Of a stretch of DNA of 32,691 nucleotides, positions 25,189 through 32,691 are shown piece by piece; positions within the stretch are counted from its first letter, which is position 1; each line of letters opens with the position of its first letter. Source of the DNA: Halioglobus sp. (GTDB lineage Bacteria; Pseudomonadota; Gammaproteobacteria; Pseudomonadales; Halieaceae). Position numbers and translations under genes: made by a program. Where the stretch lies: contig JAGRIK010000094.1 in NCBI GenBank assembly GCA_020443325.1, positions 1 to 32,691 on the forward strand. The letters run 5' to 3'. The notes beneath the pieces were generated by a model. The model saw only the letters and a list, made by a program, of their open reading frames with translations, did not search any database and was not told the DNA's origin.

Positions 25189-26367
25189 TTGAATAAACAG
25201 GATCAACTGGCCCAGGATTTTTCAACCTGGGAACTGCCCGGCCTGGAACTGCACCGGTTCATGGATGAACTCCGCCAAATGGGTTCTGTGGTCCCCATCA
25301 CCTATTACGGTACCAGCGGCTACCTGGCGACGACCCATGACGCCTTGACCCGCGCGTTCAAGGATACACAGAACCTGCCTCCGGAGCGGGCCTACCAGTT
25401 AGGTATCGCGCCGCTGATTGGCGAAAACTTTCAATCCATGTCAGGAGAGCGCCATCGGCTGTACCGAAAGCTGGCAACACCGACGTTTCGGCCCAAAATG
25501 GTCGATAAGATGGACAGCGCCATGCTCAAGGATGTTGCCAACGAACTCATCGATAAATTTGTCGCAGCGGGTGAAGCCGATCTGACGAAAACGTTCACCC
25601 TTTTATATCCTTACATCGTAATTGCCCGCATGCTGGGCATACCCCGCGACGAGGAGACAAAGTTTGCCGACTGGGTGGTCGGCCTGCTGCATTTCACTTC
25701 GGACCCGGAACGCGCTTACAGATGCCGCGATGAGCTCTGGACTTACCTCGATCCTGTAATTGAGGATCGTCGGCGCAGCCCGAAAGGCGATGTTATCTCC
25801 CAGTTGATTCACGACGAGGTCGACGGGGTAAGAATGGATGATGCCCTGCTCAAGTCCCATATCGGCATTATGTTCAGTGCCGGCTCATCGACGACTCACG
25901 ACTCGCTCGGCAATCTCCTCTATGCCCTGCTAACGACAGGAAACTGGGCGAGAGTACGCGACGATGAAGCACTTCGCGATAGTGCGATTGATGAGGCCCT
26001 GCGCTGGGAAGCCGCGGTATCCTTCCTGCCACGCATGACGCCGGAGACGACATCAGTAGTAATCGAAGGCGTAGAAATACCCTCCAACACATTTGTATTC
26101 ATGGGCATTGCGTCTGCAAACCACGACCCGGCCAGGTTTGACAACCCCCATGTATTTGCCATCGACCGTACGGAAGAATCCAAGTCGATGACCTTCGGCC
26201 ACGGCCCCCGGATGTGCCCAGGCATGCACCTGGCGCGCATGAACCTGCGCACCACTCTGGACTCGCTGCTGGAACGTCTGCCAAACCTTGAGCTAACCAG
26301 CCTGGAGGGAGCGGCGCCAAGCGGCACAATCTTCAGGCACCCCACGAAGTTGCTCTGCCGGTTCTGA
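25189..26367 (+). CDS. Cytochrome P450 (soluble bacterial type)
   Basis: A 392-aa class I-type P450. The I-helix oxygen site is SAGSSTTHDS, the K-helix ExxR is EALR and the heme loop is FGHGPRMCPG with Cys343. Size and the CPG-x-H-L-A-R-M-N-L pattern place it among soluble bacterial P450s that hydroxylate small or medium hydrophobic molecules. The TTG at 25189 has CAGGAG 6 nt upstream; the frame is open to 24937, but that part contains the divergent promoter and palindrome. A divergent TetR gene suggests substrate-induced expression. The ferredoxin at 30802 is the only redox partner in the window and belongs to another P450 operon; this P450 may share it. Substrate unknown. Confidence 0.9.
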   Translation: MNKQDQLAQDFSTWELPGLELHRFMDELRQMGSVVPITYYGTSGYLATTHDALTRAFKDTQNLPPERAYQLGIAPLIGENFQSMSGERHRLYRKLATPTFRPKMVDKMDSAMLKDVANELIDKFVAAGEADLTKTFTLLYPYIVIARMLGIPRDEETKFADWVVGLLHFTSDPERAYRCRDELWTYLDPVIEDRRRSPKGDVISQLIHDEVDGVRMDDALLKSHIGIMFSAGSSTTHDSLGNLLYALLTTGNWARVRDDEALRDSAIDEALRWEAAVSFLPRMTPETTSVVIEGVEIPSNTFVFMGIASANHDPARFDNPHVFAIDRTEESKSMTFGHGPRMCPGMHLARMNLRTTLDSLLERLPNLELTSLEGAAPSGTIFRHPTKLLCRF

Positions 26368-26597
26368 TAAGGAAGAGCCGGTAGTTGCCAGAGCGAACCA
26401 CACCCGTCACTCCCCCCTCGCCAAGGGGCACGTTCTGGTAGGGGAAAAAACCACCGCTTCATCCAGCATGTGCGCAGCCGCAGTCACTACTGGCTCGCAG
26501 ATGAACAATAGTCTGTGGACGGTGACAATGCCGAACCCGACCCCATGACGCTAAAGGTCATCAATAATTCCATCAGACAAGTACCTTTCGGTCGATT

Positions 26598-28862
26598 TTA
26601 TAGCCCAAAGTTATAGCTTAGGGTAATCCCGTAAGTGCGCGGGGCAATCTGACTTCTGATTTCGACATAGGGCGAAGGGACCATCACGCCAGTTGAGTAA
26701 TCGGGTATATCAGGAAGCGACCTGTCCTTTAACTTTGCGCTCTCATCCGCAATATTTTTAACCCAGACATTGACGTCCCATACCGCATCGACAGATCGCA
26801 AACCCACATACAGATCCAACGTGACATAGCTGTCCAGGTCATCACGGAAGACGGGCGAGTAGTACTCAGTCTCCGCATTGAGCAAACCGCGCAGATACCA
26901 CTCGCTGGAAATACTTCTAACGCTACCCCAGTATTCGGAGGACACATTGGCCGACCATTCTGGCAAGCCGCTGGCTCTTTCCCCAGTCAGGTCACAGGTA
27001 TTGAAGGACCAGACCGCCGCACCAATAGGCTCTCCATCGGTACACGGTACGTCACCGGCGTCAGTCAATTCCGTCTGGTTGAAGCTTAAAGACGAATTTA
27101 GATTCCAGTGCTCGCTGATTAATACAGAGAAGTCGGTATCAAAACCGTAGGACTCGGCCTCATCCACATTGACCACGGGATCAGAGAGTGAGATGTTGCC
27201 GTCCTGATCCCTGTAGGACACACTCGCAGCCTGGTACTGGAACTGATCGTAAAGCTGGTAATATGCAGCGAAGTTAAACAGGCCACGGCCATCCCACAAT
27301 TTCCACTTGAAACCGATTTCCAGGTTATAACTATCCTCTGAATCGAAGGCCCCGAATACAGGCGGCTGTGGATTTCCAGCAATGTTGGCCGAACCGTCCC
27401 GCCAGCCTGTATCGAAAGCCGTATAGGCCATCAGGTCGTCATGAAAATTATACTGGTACTTAAGTGATCCAGTCACAGCATTGTCGGAGAGATGCTGCGC
27501 GCCTGGTAGAACACCATCCGTCTCCCTCGACTGGACCAGCAGTTCCCCCGCAGGCGTCAGCAGGTATACATCTGTCAAAAACGGCTGAGCCGCGTCGCGT
27601 TTGACATCGTTGTAACGCAGACCAACGGTTAATGTTCCGTTCTCGCTTACGTTTATCGAATTATGCGAGAACAATGCCCAGTCTTCGCCCGTCAATGATG
27701 CTGACGAGTCTGTATCGGCACGCACTACGGTTCCCTGAATACGGGGGTCGAACAGATAGGTACTGACATCTACCTTTGTATTTGAATCAGAGTCTCCATA
27801 ATAGGCACCCACGGTCCAGTTCCAGAAATCGTTGTCCTGCGAGGCGAGACGCAACTCATAAATATTGGCCTCGGTTGGCGAAGGCACATATTGCTCACGC
27901 GCCTGCACAGCCGTTGCATCCTGGTCGTAATAGCGATCAATCGCTGCATCTTGGTAGCTGTAGGAGAATGTAGCGACCCACTCATTGGAAAACGTGTAGT
28001 TACTCTCCAGAATCAGGAATTTAGCTTTGTTCTTATAGGTGGAATCAAATTCCGCCAATGCGATCCGATCATCAAAGTCCAGACCTGCACCCTCGACGAC
28101 CGGGTCAGCATCCGCATCATCCTTAATATGGTGCCAGGATAAACGCGCGTCAAAATTATTCGTGGGCTCCCATAACATAACCAGGCGATAGGCTTTGGTT
28201 TTCGTCTCTGCGTGTTTGTCCAGGGTACTGTTATAGACATCGCTGTCTTCATTGTTGTCGTACAGCCCCGATACTCGCAGACCCAGTTCGTTCTTTATCA
28301 GCGGCAATGATGCCGCAACCTGTGTATTGGTCCCATCCCGGTCATTAAAGCTCTGCCTGATCGATCCGTCTATCTTTTCCAGATTCGGGTTGGCGGTTCT
28401 TATCGTTAACGCGCCCGCCGGCGAGCTTTTTCCATACAGCGTCCCCTGGGGACCACGCAACAGTTCCAGTTGCTGAAGATCGAACAGGCCGCTGTACAGG
28501 TTGCGGGATTGCGAGATAAATGTCCCATCCATATATGTGGTGACACGCGGCGAAACGGGGGCGTTCAGATTGGTGCCCATGCCACGTGTCGCGATGTCAG
28601 TATCGAAATTCGTGCCGTTGATAGTAAGGCCGGCGGTCATGTTGGAGAGTTCATCAAAACTGAAAATGGCATATTCATCCAACGCCTCTCCCGTTACCAC
28701 GTTGATAGTGATGGGGGTATCCTCCAGCGACTCCAGGCGTTTCTGTGCCGTGACGATAATCTCCTCCAGCACCAGAGAGGACTCAGCCTGCACTTTGGCA
28801 TGGAATGTCACCGCAAGAGATAAGACGGTGCTGACCAGTAATGGATAGTTTTTTACTCGCAT
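26598..28862 (-). CDS. TonB-dependent outer-membrane receptor
   Basis: A 754-aa receptor with a signal peptide (about residues 1-26), LEEIIVTAQKRLESLEDTP at the TonB box/plug start, plug motifs DIATRGMGTN, LELLRGPQGTLYGKSSPAGALTI, and a beta-barrel ending SYNFGL, so the usual terminal Phe is followed by Gly-Leu. It imports a large or hydrophobic substrate; this sub-class is typical of receptors in terpenoid/steroid and sugar degraders. AGGTGG lies 8 nt before the ATG and a promoter with an inverted repeat is at 28898-28926. It is the last gene of a minus-strand block with the duplicated-domain protein, ferredoxin and CYP51-like P450, though with its own promoter. Confidence 0.95.
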   Translation of the reverse strand: MRVKNYPLLVSTVLSLAVTFHAKVQAESSLVLEEIIVTAQKRLESLEDTPITINVVTGEALDEYAIFSFDELSNMTAGLTINGTNFDTDIATRGMGTNLNAPVSPRVTTYMDGTFISQSRNLYSGLFDLQQLELLRGPQGTLYGKSSPAGALTIRTANPNLEKIDGSIRQSFNDRDGTNTQVAASLPLIKNELGLRVSGLYDNNEDSDVYNSTLDKHAETKTKAYRLVMLWEPTNNFDARLSWHHIKDDADADPVVEGAGLDFDDRIALAEFDSTYKNKAKFLILESNYTFSNEWVATFSYSYQDAAIDRYYDQDATAVQAREQYVPSPTEANIYELRLASQDNDFWNWTVGAYYGDSDSNTKVDVSTYLFDPRIQGTVVRADTDSSASLTGEDWALFSHNSINVSENGTLTVGLRYNDVKRDAAQPFLTDVYLLTPAGELLVQSRETDGVLPGAQHLSDNAVTGSLKYQYNFHDDLMAYTAFDTGWRDGSANIAGNPQPPVFGAFDSEDSYNLEIGFKWKLWDGRGLFNFAAYYQLYDQFQYQAASVSYRDQDGNISLSDPVVNVDEAESYGFDTDFSVLISEHWNLNSSLSFNQTELTDAGDVPCTDGEPIGAAVWSFNTCDLTGERASGLPEWSANVSSEYWGSVRSISSEWYLRGLLNAETEYYSPVFRDDLDSYVTLDLYVGLRSVDAVWDVNVWVKNIADESAKLKDRSLPDIPDYSTGVMVPSPYVEIRSQIAPRTYGITLSYNFGL

Positions 28863-28887
28863 AATCTGACCACCTGAGGCGTATTTT

Positions 28888-28926
28888 TATAGTTTTGACT
28901 ATATTGTACGGCAGCAACATTAACAA
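28888..28926 (-). promoter_or_regulatory. Promoter and operator-like repeat of the second TonB receptor
   Basis: On the minus strand TTGTTA (28921-28926) is followed after 17 nt by TATAGT (28898-28903). An inverted repeat TATAGT-CAAA-ACTATA (28888-28903) overlaps the -10, which would place a bound regulator on the start site. Confidence 0.65.
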
Positions 28927-29106
28927 GTTGATTTTTGGCGGGGAAGGTGAAAACACCAGAATCAGGCTAACGGCTGCCAAAATGGGCGGCCCCGGCGACC
29001 GACCCGAGGCACCGCCTCTCCCTCTCTGCCGTTGTCCGATTCGGCTCCGTGCCCCGGCCATTGACGGTTCTATTGCCTGAACCTATGGAGCAGCAATCAC
29101 GCTTGA

Positions 29107-30456
29107 CTAACCGCGGGCGATTACGCCGGGCATACGGCGCCTTTCAAATTTGAAATTTACGCCGCCGCTACTTCGAGCAATCTGCATCTCAAACGGCTCC
29201 TTCATGGGCGTATTCTGTTCATCGATCACGATATCCCAGGCAAAACCAGAGCCACCATAATCGTCAACTTTATGACAGCGTGCGCGGGGATTGACGTGCG
29301 CTGCAATAGACTCCAGCGCGGGATGAGGGTCCGCCGACAACTGGCTGAACCAGTTGTGCTTTACCGCTTCAGCCAGCGCAGGGCAGTCGCCGATACTGAG
29401 GCGCAAACTGTTTGGCCCGGTAATATCGACATTGAAATCAACATAGGTGCGAGGGTAGAAATTCGGGTGCAGCTGGAAGATTTTCGCCATGGTCTCGATA
29501 TCGTCACCGTCCAGCCCCAGGTTCTTCTGAAAACGCTCCACCGCTACCCTACCATGACCTACCCATGACCGCTCCGAGAATCGACGGCCTACCTCGTCAC
29601 CATAATTAATGGTCTGGCTGCGGGTGTAACTGTGCGACAGCAGAAGTGCCTGAACGGCGTTTTCCTGAATAATGGTCTGCAGGGCGCGGTGCGAAAAATC
29701 CTCAAACTGAAGGTGCGGGTCAAATTGCCCGCTGTAGTCGTCGAGGCCGCCGGTCTCTCTTGTTTCCTCAGGCGCTACCAGCGCGATACCTGCCAGCAGA
29801 CTCTTCTGCAACTCATACATAATGGAGTGATGCTCAAAGGTAGTATCTTCCTCCTCTTTATACACTTTCCAGCGACAGTGCGGATAACGCCCGACGCCGT
29901 TCCCGCCATCGACATCAATTCGCGGTGGACGATGCAGGGGCCGCACGACGATGCGCGGATGTGTAGCGGCCGCTGTGGCATCGAAGGTCGGATCCTCTAT
30001 GTCATGGCACATCGCCTGAATAAATCCGGTGTCATTGCCGTTGTTCTCCAGGTCCATCAACGCACCGCAGTGCGCCAGCCAGAACTCACCGTAATCGGGT
30101 TCATCCAGACGAAACTGGAAGTCCATGAACTGCTGTGGAGAGCCCACCTCGAGTTGAATGTTTTTGAACACCGTCTCCACGGTATCACCCTCGAAACCGA
30201 GCGCGCGCTGCATACGCTTCGAATAGATAGGGCTAGCACCCTGCCACTCCTCAATCCCCGATCGGGTAAAGCCTTCGCGGCCATAATCAATCGCCACCAA
30301 AGGCTGAGCCACTCGATCAAACAGGTGCCCAATCAAATTAAACTCGTGCGCCAGGCGAGAGAGAAAATCTCTGGAGAAATCCTCCAGCATTAATTGCGGG
30401 TCGAATGCACCGGAGTAATCATGCCTCAGGTCGGGCTGTTTACTTTGCTTACTCAT
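29107..30456 (-). CDS. Unrecognised protein made of two diverged copies of one domain
   Basis: A 449-aa soluble protein with no signal or membrane segment. It is a tandem duplication: repeat 1 (about 13-200) and repeat 2 (about 240-425) both begin DYSG-x-FDP-x-L-x2-EDFS, followed by a helix-rich stretch, then a DYG/NYG element, a block ending in G-x-D-G/T-x-ET and Q-L, and a Cys-x-ALx(E/D) site (Cys130 and Cys358) and DPxxx(D/E)-x-A-A-x3-P. The conserved Cys and nearby Asp/His in both copies suggest a catalytic or cofactor role, but I know no named family. AGGAG precedes the ATG by 8 nt; a TTG one codon earlier is the alternative. It lies between the ferredoxin/CYP51-like operon and the receptor, all minus strand. 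Confidence 0.85.
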   Translation of the reverse strand: MSKQSKQPDLRHDYSGAFDPQLMLEDFSRDFLSRLAHEFNLIGHLFDRVAQPLVAIDYGREGFTRSGIEEWQGASPIYSKRMQRALGFEGDTVETVFKNIQLEVGSPQQFMDFQFRLDEPDYGEFWLAHCGALMDLENNGNDTGFIQAMCHDIEDPTFDATAAATHPRIVVRPLHRPPRIDVDGGNGVGRYPHCRWKVYKEEEDTTFEHHSIMYELQKSLLAGIALVAPEETRETGGLDDYSGQFDPHLQFEDFSHRALQTIIQENAVQALLLSHSYTRSQTINYGDEVGRRFSERSWVGHGRVAVERFQKNLGLDGDDIETMAKIFQLHPNFYPRTYVDFNVDITGPNSLRLSIGDCPALAEAVKHNWFSQLSADPHPALESIAAHVNPRARCHKVDDYGGSGFAWDIVIDEQNTPMKEPFEMQIARSSGGVNFKFERRRMPGVIARG

Positions 30457-30801
30457 CAAATCTTCTCCTGTGTAAAAACTCCCGGCAATTCCTTAACACG
30501 ATGCCGCTCCAACGCTGTGTAAATGAGTAAACTCTCCACCGCTTCCTTCGCACCGTGCCCCGGTTCATTCTATCCCGGACGTCAACTGTGAAATGTTGAC
30601 TTCAGATGACGGAGCCCCCTGACGGGGACAGAATGACATCCATCATCTGATGGGCAAGCCGGTAAAGCAATTCACAACACTAAAGCGCAAGCCGGTCGAG
30701 AACATTTATACACCAACAACTGGAGCGGCAGTGGCGTTTCGGTGCAGGACTCGCGACTACGTCGCCCAGACTCCCCAACCGACCCGGAAATTCCAATAGC
30801 G
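30457..30801. other. Intergenic region with small hairpins
   Basis: This 345-nt gap holds no credible gene. Three inverted repeats are visible: CCCC-x5-GGGG (30615-30627), CCATCA-TC-TGATGG (30640-30653) and GCGAC-TAC-GTCGC (30753-30765). None has a T-run, so no clear terminator for the ferredoxin gene is seen; the gap must include the promoter of the duplicated-domain gene, whose boxes I cannot place with confidence. Confidence 0.4.
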
Positions 30802-31026
30802 CTAATCCTCGTCGAGTAACAACAGGGTGATAACCTTGTTCGGACAGTACTTCGCTGCAGCTTCAACTTTTCCGCTAAGGCTACTATCCGGCCTGGACTG
30901 CAGCACCCGCACCCTGGGATAGACCGCGGTTTCATAGTCTATCGCAAACACTTCTGGCGCCTCCTCGGCACACTCGCCGTGGCCCTGGCATAATTGCATA
31001 TCAACTTTAATACAGTACCGTCCCAC
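30802..31026 (-). CDS. [3Fe-4S]-type ferredoxin, P450 redox partner
   Basis: A 74-aa ferredoxin. The first two cluster ligands are in CQGHGEC (C-x5-C, where the residue normally giving the fourth ligand is His/Gly), and the last is in KYCPNKV, the single-cluster pattern of P450-associated [3Fe-4S] ferredoxins. It passes electrons from a ferredoxin reductase to the P450 encoded just upstream. The GTG start shares one base with the P450 stop (TAGTG) after GGGAGG, so the two are translationally coupled; the longer frame starting at 31065 would overlap the P450 by 40 nt. The same P450-ferredoxin order is known for cyp51 in mycobacteria. No reductase gene is nearby. Confidence 0.9.
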   Translation of the reverse strand: MGRYCIKVDMQLCQGHGECAEEAPEVFAIDYETAVYPRVRVLQSRPDSSLSGKVEAAAKYCPNKVITLLLLDED

Positions 31027-32360
31027 TAAGCCTCCCGCCTGCGACGCCGATATCGCAACATGCACGGCGCACTCGGCCGTAAAATCAAAGAGGGCATGAT
31101 ATCGGTATAACTCTCCGGGGCATCAACTGTTTCAAAGGTATATCGGTGCAACAGTGCGCAAAATATTGCCTTTACCTGCAGCAGCGCGAAGGCATTGCCG
31201 ACACATTTTCGATGTCCCCCTCCAAAAGGGATAAACGAGAACACGTTGTCCGGATGCTTTCGCGCTGGATCAAACACTTCGGGGTGATCATAGAACGCTT
31301 CCAATCGATGGGCTACATAAGGGGACACCATCACGTTCTTACCGGCTTCGATGTGGTAATCCGCATAATCAAAGCCCTGCATCACCCTGCGAGTGAGCGT
31401 CACCAGGGGCGGGTGCAGTCGCAACGTCTCCAGTATAAAAGCATCCAACAGGGGAATTTCCTTCAACGCATTGCGACTCAACTCCGTGGTGTGGCGGAAA
31501 AGCTCATCGATCTGCAGAGTAATGTCTCCAGCGAGTTCCGCATGGCGAGCCAACTCCACAGCCGCCCAGCTGGATGTGTTACCGCTGGTATGATGGCCAG
31601 CAAACATGAACCAGATCACCATACCGCATATTTCATCATCGCTAAGCCCGGTACCATCTTCATAGGTGGCATCCAGGTATACCTGCAACATATCGTCGTA
31701 TTCCTGATTATCCTGTCGGCGCAAGGCAATCCGCTCGCCAATGAGCTCCCCCAGCCTTGCCCGTGCAATATCACGCCTGACAGCCACTTGTTCCTGCCCC
31801 TGGGGGTCCCGCAAGGCAGCCGGGCTGACCGCATATTCCAGGTCGTGGTACAGATCCGCAAATTCATCTGTCAGTGAGTAACGAAACTCTGAGCCCATGA
31901 GGCAATGCGTGGAAGTCTTCAACGTCAAACGCGTAAAGGCGTCGTAGATATCCAGTTCTCCTTCATCACCCCAATCCGATACCCAGTCCTCGACTTCTTT
32001 GGCGATGACCGCCGCATAGGTTTTCATCCGATCCTGGCGCAGTCCGCGTGCCTGCATCTTGAGCTGCTGGCGTTCTATCTGGGGGGGCGCACCATACTGA
32101 ATGCCTTGCCCAAACACGGGCACCATCATCTGGTAGGCCTCGGCCGCACTAAGAAGGTCATCTGGCGCTCGGAAAACCGCCTCCTGTGCCGCCGGGGACA
32201 CCATCAGGACCGTTTTAAGGCCGGCGAGGTCAAACTCACACACCTCACCGTTTTCGTTATAGGCACGCTGCAAGAAAAGCGCCGGGTTATCGCAAAACTC
32301 CTCGTAATGGCCCATGTTCTTCTGTGCGCCACTGACCTGGGGAATGGGTATTGATTTCAT
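31026..32360 (-). CDS. CYP51-like cytochrome P450 (sterol 14-alpha-demethylase family)
   Basis: A 444-aa P450. The I-helix signature FAGHHTS (253-259) is diagnostic of CYP51, ETLRLHPPL (311-319) is the K-helix, PFGGGHRKCVG holds heme Cys386, and the C-terminus PCMLRYRRR resembles that of mycobacterial CYP51. The B-C region AYQMMVPVFGQGIQYGAP (75-92) aligns with the sterol-contact motif Y-x-F-x2-P-x-FG-x2-V-x-(F/Y)-D: Tyr76, Phe83 and Tyr89 are kept, but residue 78 is Met and residue 90 is Gly instead of Asp. CYP51 enzymes remove the 14-alpha-methyl of sterols in three oxidations; the substitutions suggest a related rather than identical substrate. GAGAAG precedes the ATG. A ferredoxin gene overlaps its stop by one base. 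Confidence 0.9.
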   Translation of the reverse strand: MKSIPIPQVSGAQKNMGHYEEFCDNPALFLQRAYNENGEVCEFDLAGLKTVLMVSPAAQEAVFRAPDDLLSAAEAYQMMVPVFGQGIQYGAPPQIERQQLKMQARGLRQDRMKTYAAVIAKEVEDWVSDWGDEGELDIYDAFTRLTLKTSTHCLMGSEFRYSLTDEFADLYHDLEYAVSPAALRDPQGQEQVAVRRDIARARLGELIGERIALRRQDNQEYDDMLQVYLDATYEDGTGLSDDEICGMVIWFMFAGHHTSGNTSSWAAVELARHAELAGDITLQIDELFRHTTELSRNALKEIPLLDAFILETLRLHPPLVTLTRRVMQGFDYADYHIEAGKNVMVSPYVAHRLEAFYDHPEVFDPARKHPDNVFSFIPFGGGHRKCVGNAFALLQVKAIFCALLHRYTFETVDAPESYTDIMPSLILRPSAPCMLRYRRRRREA

Positions 32361-32601
32361 GCGCTTCTCAATTCACTCCTTTCACATTTTGTAGAGTGAT
32401 AAACGTTTATCGAGTGTAGACGATATGATTCACTGACAAAATAGAAATCCGGTGAGGGTGTTAACTCACTGTGGATAGGAGGGCATCATCAATCGGATAC
32501 GTATGAATGCCCATCCCCATTAGTGGAGTAGAGCCGAGTTGCAAAGGGCCACTGTTGAGGCCATTTATTCGCCACAATTTAGCCTAGCGTGAGCCCCAAC
32601 G
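32361..32601. promoter_or_regulatory. Upstream region of the CYP51-like operon with palindrome
   Basis: GATAAACGTTTATC (32398-32411) is a perfect 14-bp palindrome 38 nt before the P450 start, a plausible operator. A GTGAG/CTCAC inverted repeat is further upstream near 32452-32469. I cannot place a confident -35/-10 pair. No open reading frame of substance is present up to the terminator at 32602. Confidence 0.5.
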
Positions 32602-32631
32602 AAAAAAGCCGAGATTATCGATAATCTCGGC
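32602..32631 (-). terminator. Intrinsic terminator downstream of the tRNA
   Basis: A perfect 24-bp palindrome (32608-32631, starting GCCGAGATTATC) followed on the minus strand by six T (32602-32607). It is a strong terminator for the tRNA gene to its right. Confidence 0.85.
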
Positions 32632-32665
32632 CTTACATAATGCTCTGTTTTCTAATGGGAATAAT

Positions 32666-32691
32666 TGGTCGGGACGGCAGGATTTGAACCT
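32666..32691 (-). tRNA. 3' part of a tRNA, probably tRNA-Pro (truncated by window end)
   Basis: On the minus strand the T-arm loop TTCAAAT with pairing AGG/CCTGC, then acceptor strand CGTCCCG, discriminator A and an encoded CCA are visible. A G72 that would pair with C1 and A73 fit tRNA-Pro; the anticodon lies outside the window, so identity is inferred. A strong terminator follows after about 35 nt. Confidence 0.75.

Noticed and set aside
26368-26597. Possible gene or remnant after the P450 gene
   Set aside because: Only very short frames without ribosome sites are present; a 5-bp CCCCT/AGGGG stem lacks a T-run, so no feature is called.
29632-30393. Plus-strand frame opposite the duplicated-domain protein
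   Set aside because: The minus-strand protein has an internal duplication that requires selection on that frame.
31146-31877. Plus-strand frame opposite the CYP51-like P450
   Set aside because: Shadow of a P450 with complete motifs.
32452-32469. GTGAG/CTCAC inverted repeat as a second operator
   Set aside because: Arms of 5 bp with an 8-nt gap are expected by chance; kept only as a note in the upstream region.

Overview
The window looks like chromosomal DNA of a marine-type gammaproteobacterium, perhaps a Halieaceae / OM60-NOR5 relative. This is an inference from moderately high G+C, two large TonB-dependent receptors of the 'EEIVV(S/T)A(R/Q)KR' type, an SLC13-type carrier, a CspA-family protein and many lipid/steroid-type oxidoreductases. 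No phage genes, transposases, rRNA or CRISPR are visible. All protein genes look intact. Several use GTG or TTG starts, which I set from Shine-Dalgarno spacing.

Left part (1-9500): two short-chain dehydrogenases (SDRs), the first resembling bacterial 3-alpha/20-beta-hydroxysteroid dehydrogenase, lie in tandem with two hairpins between them. A TetR regulator follows, divergent from a TonB-dependent receptor, with an operator-like inverted repeat between them. The receptor is coupled to an unrecognised eight-helix membrane protein. Next come an SLC13/RCK transporter, a membrane-anchored redoxin and a third SDR.

Middle (9500-19300): a Zn-type alcohol dehydrogenase plus the third SDR (minus strand) run divergently from a two-gene operon encoding a 3-ketosteroid-delta1-dehydrogenase-like flavoprotein and a KshA-like Rieske oxygenase. 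These two enzyme types together open steroid ring B in the 9,10-seco pathway. A bidirectional terminator separates this operon from a cold-shock gene with a long leader. Then come a small basic protein, an acyl-CoA carboxylase carboxyltransferase subunit, and an operon of three exported proteins (alpha/beta hydrolase, MlaA lipoprotein, LivJ-type binding protein).

Right part (19300-32691): an ABM-fold protein, a carotenoid-oxygenase-family dioxygenase, a second Zn alcohol dehydrogenase, a D-cysteine desulfhydrase-like PLP enzyme, a small sulfotransferase, and a TetR/cytochrome P450 divergent pair around a perfect palindrome. A minus-strand block follows: a CYP51-like P450 overlapping a [3Fe-4S] ferredoxin, an unrecognised protein made of two diverged copies of one domain, and a second TonB-dependent receptor. 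The window ends in the 3' part of a tRNA (probably Pro) with its terminator.

Taken together, the window reads as a peripheral catabolic region for a hydrophobic polycyclic compound (steroid, sterol or terpenoid): outer-membrane uptake, exported lipid-handling proteins, ring oxidation and aldehyde/alcohol oxidation. The lower pathway (meta-cleavage, side-chain beta-oxidation) is not in the window, and the true substrates cannot be read from sequence. The least explained items are the duplicated-domain protein (29107-30456), the TonB-receptor-coupled membrane protein (5173-6096) and the exported hydrolase-MlaA-binding-protein operon.
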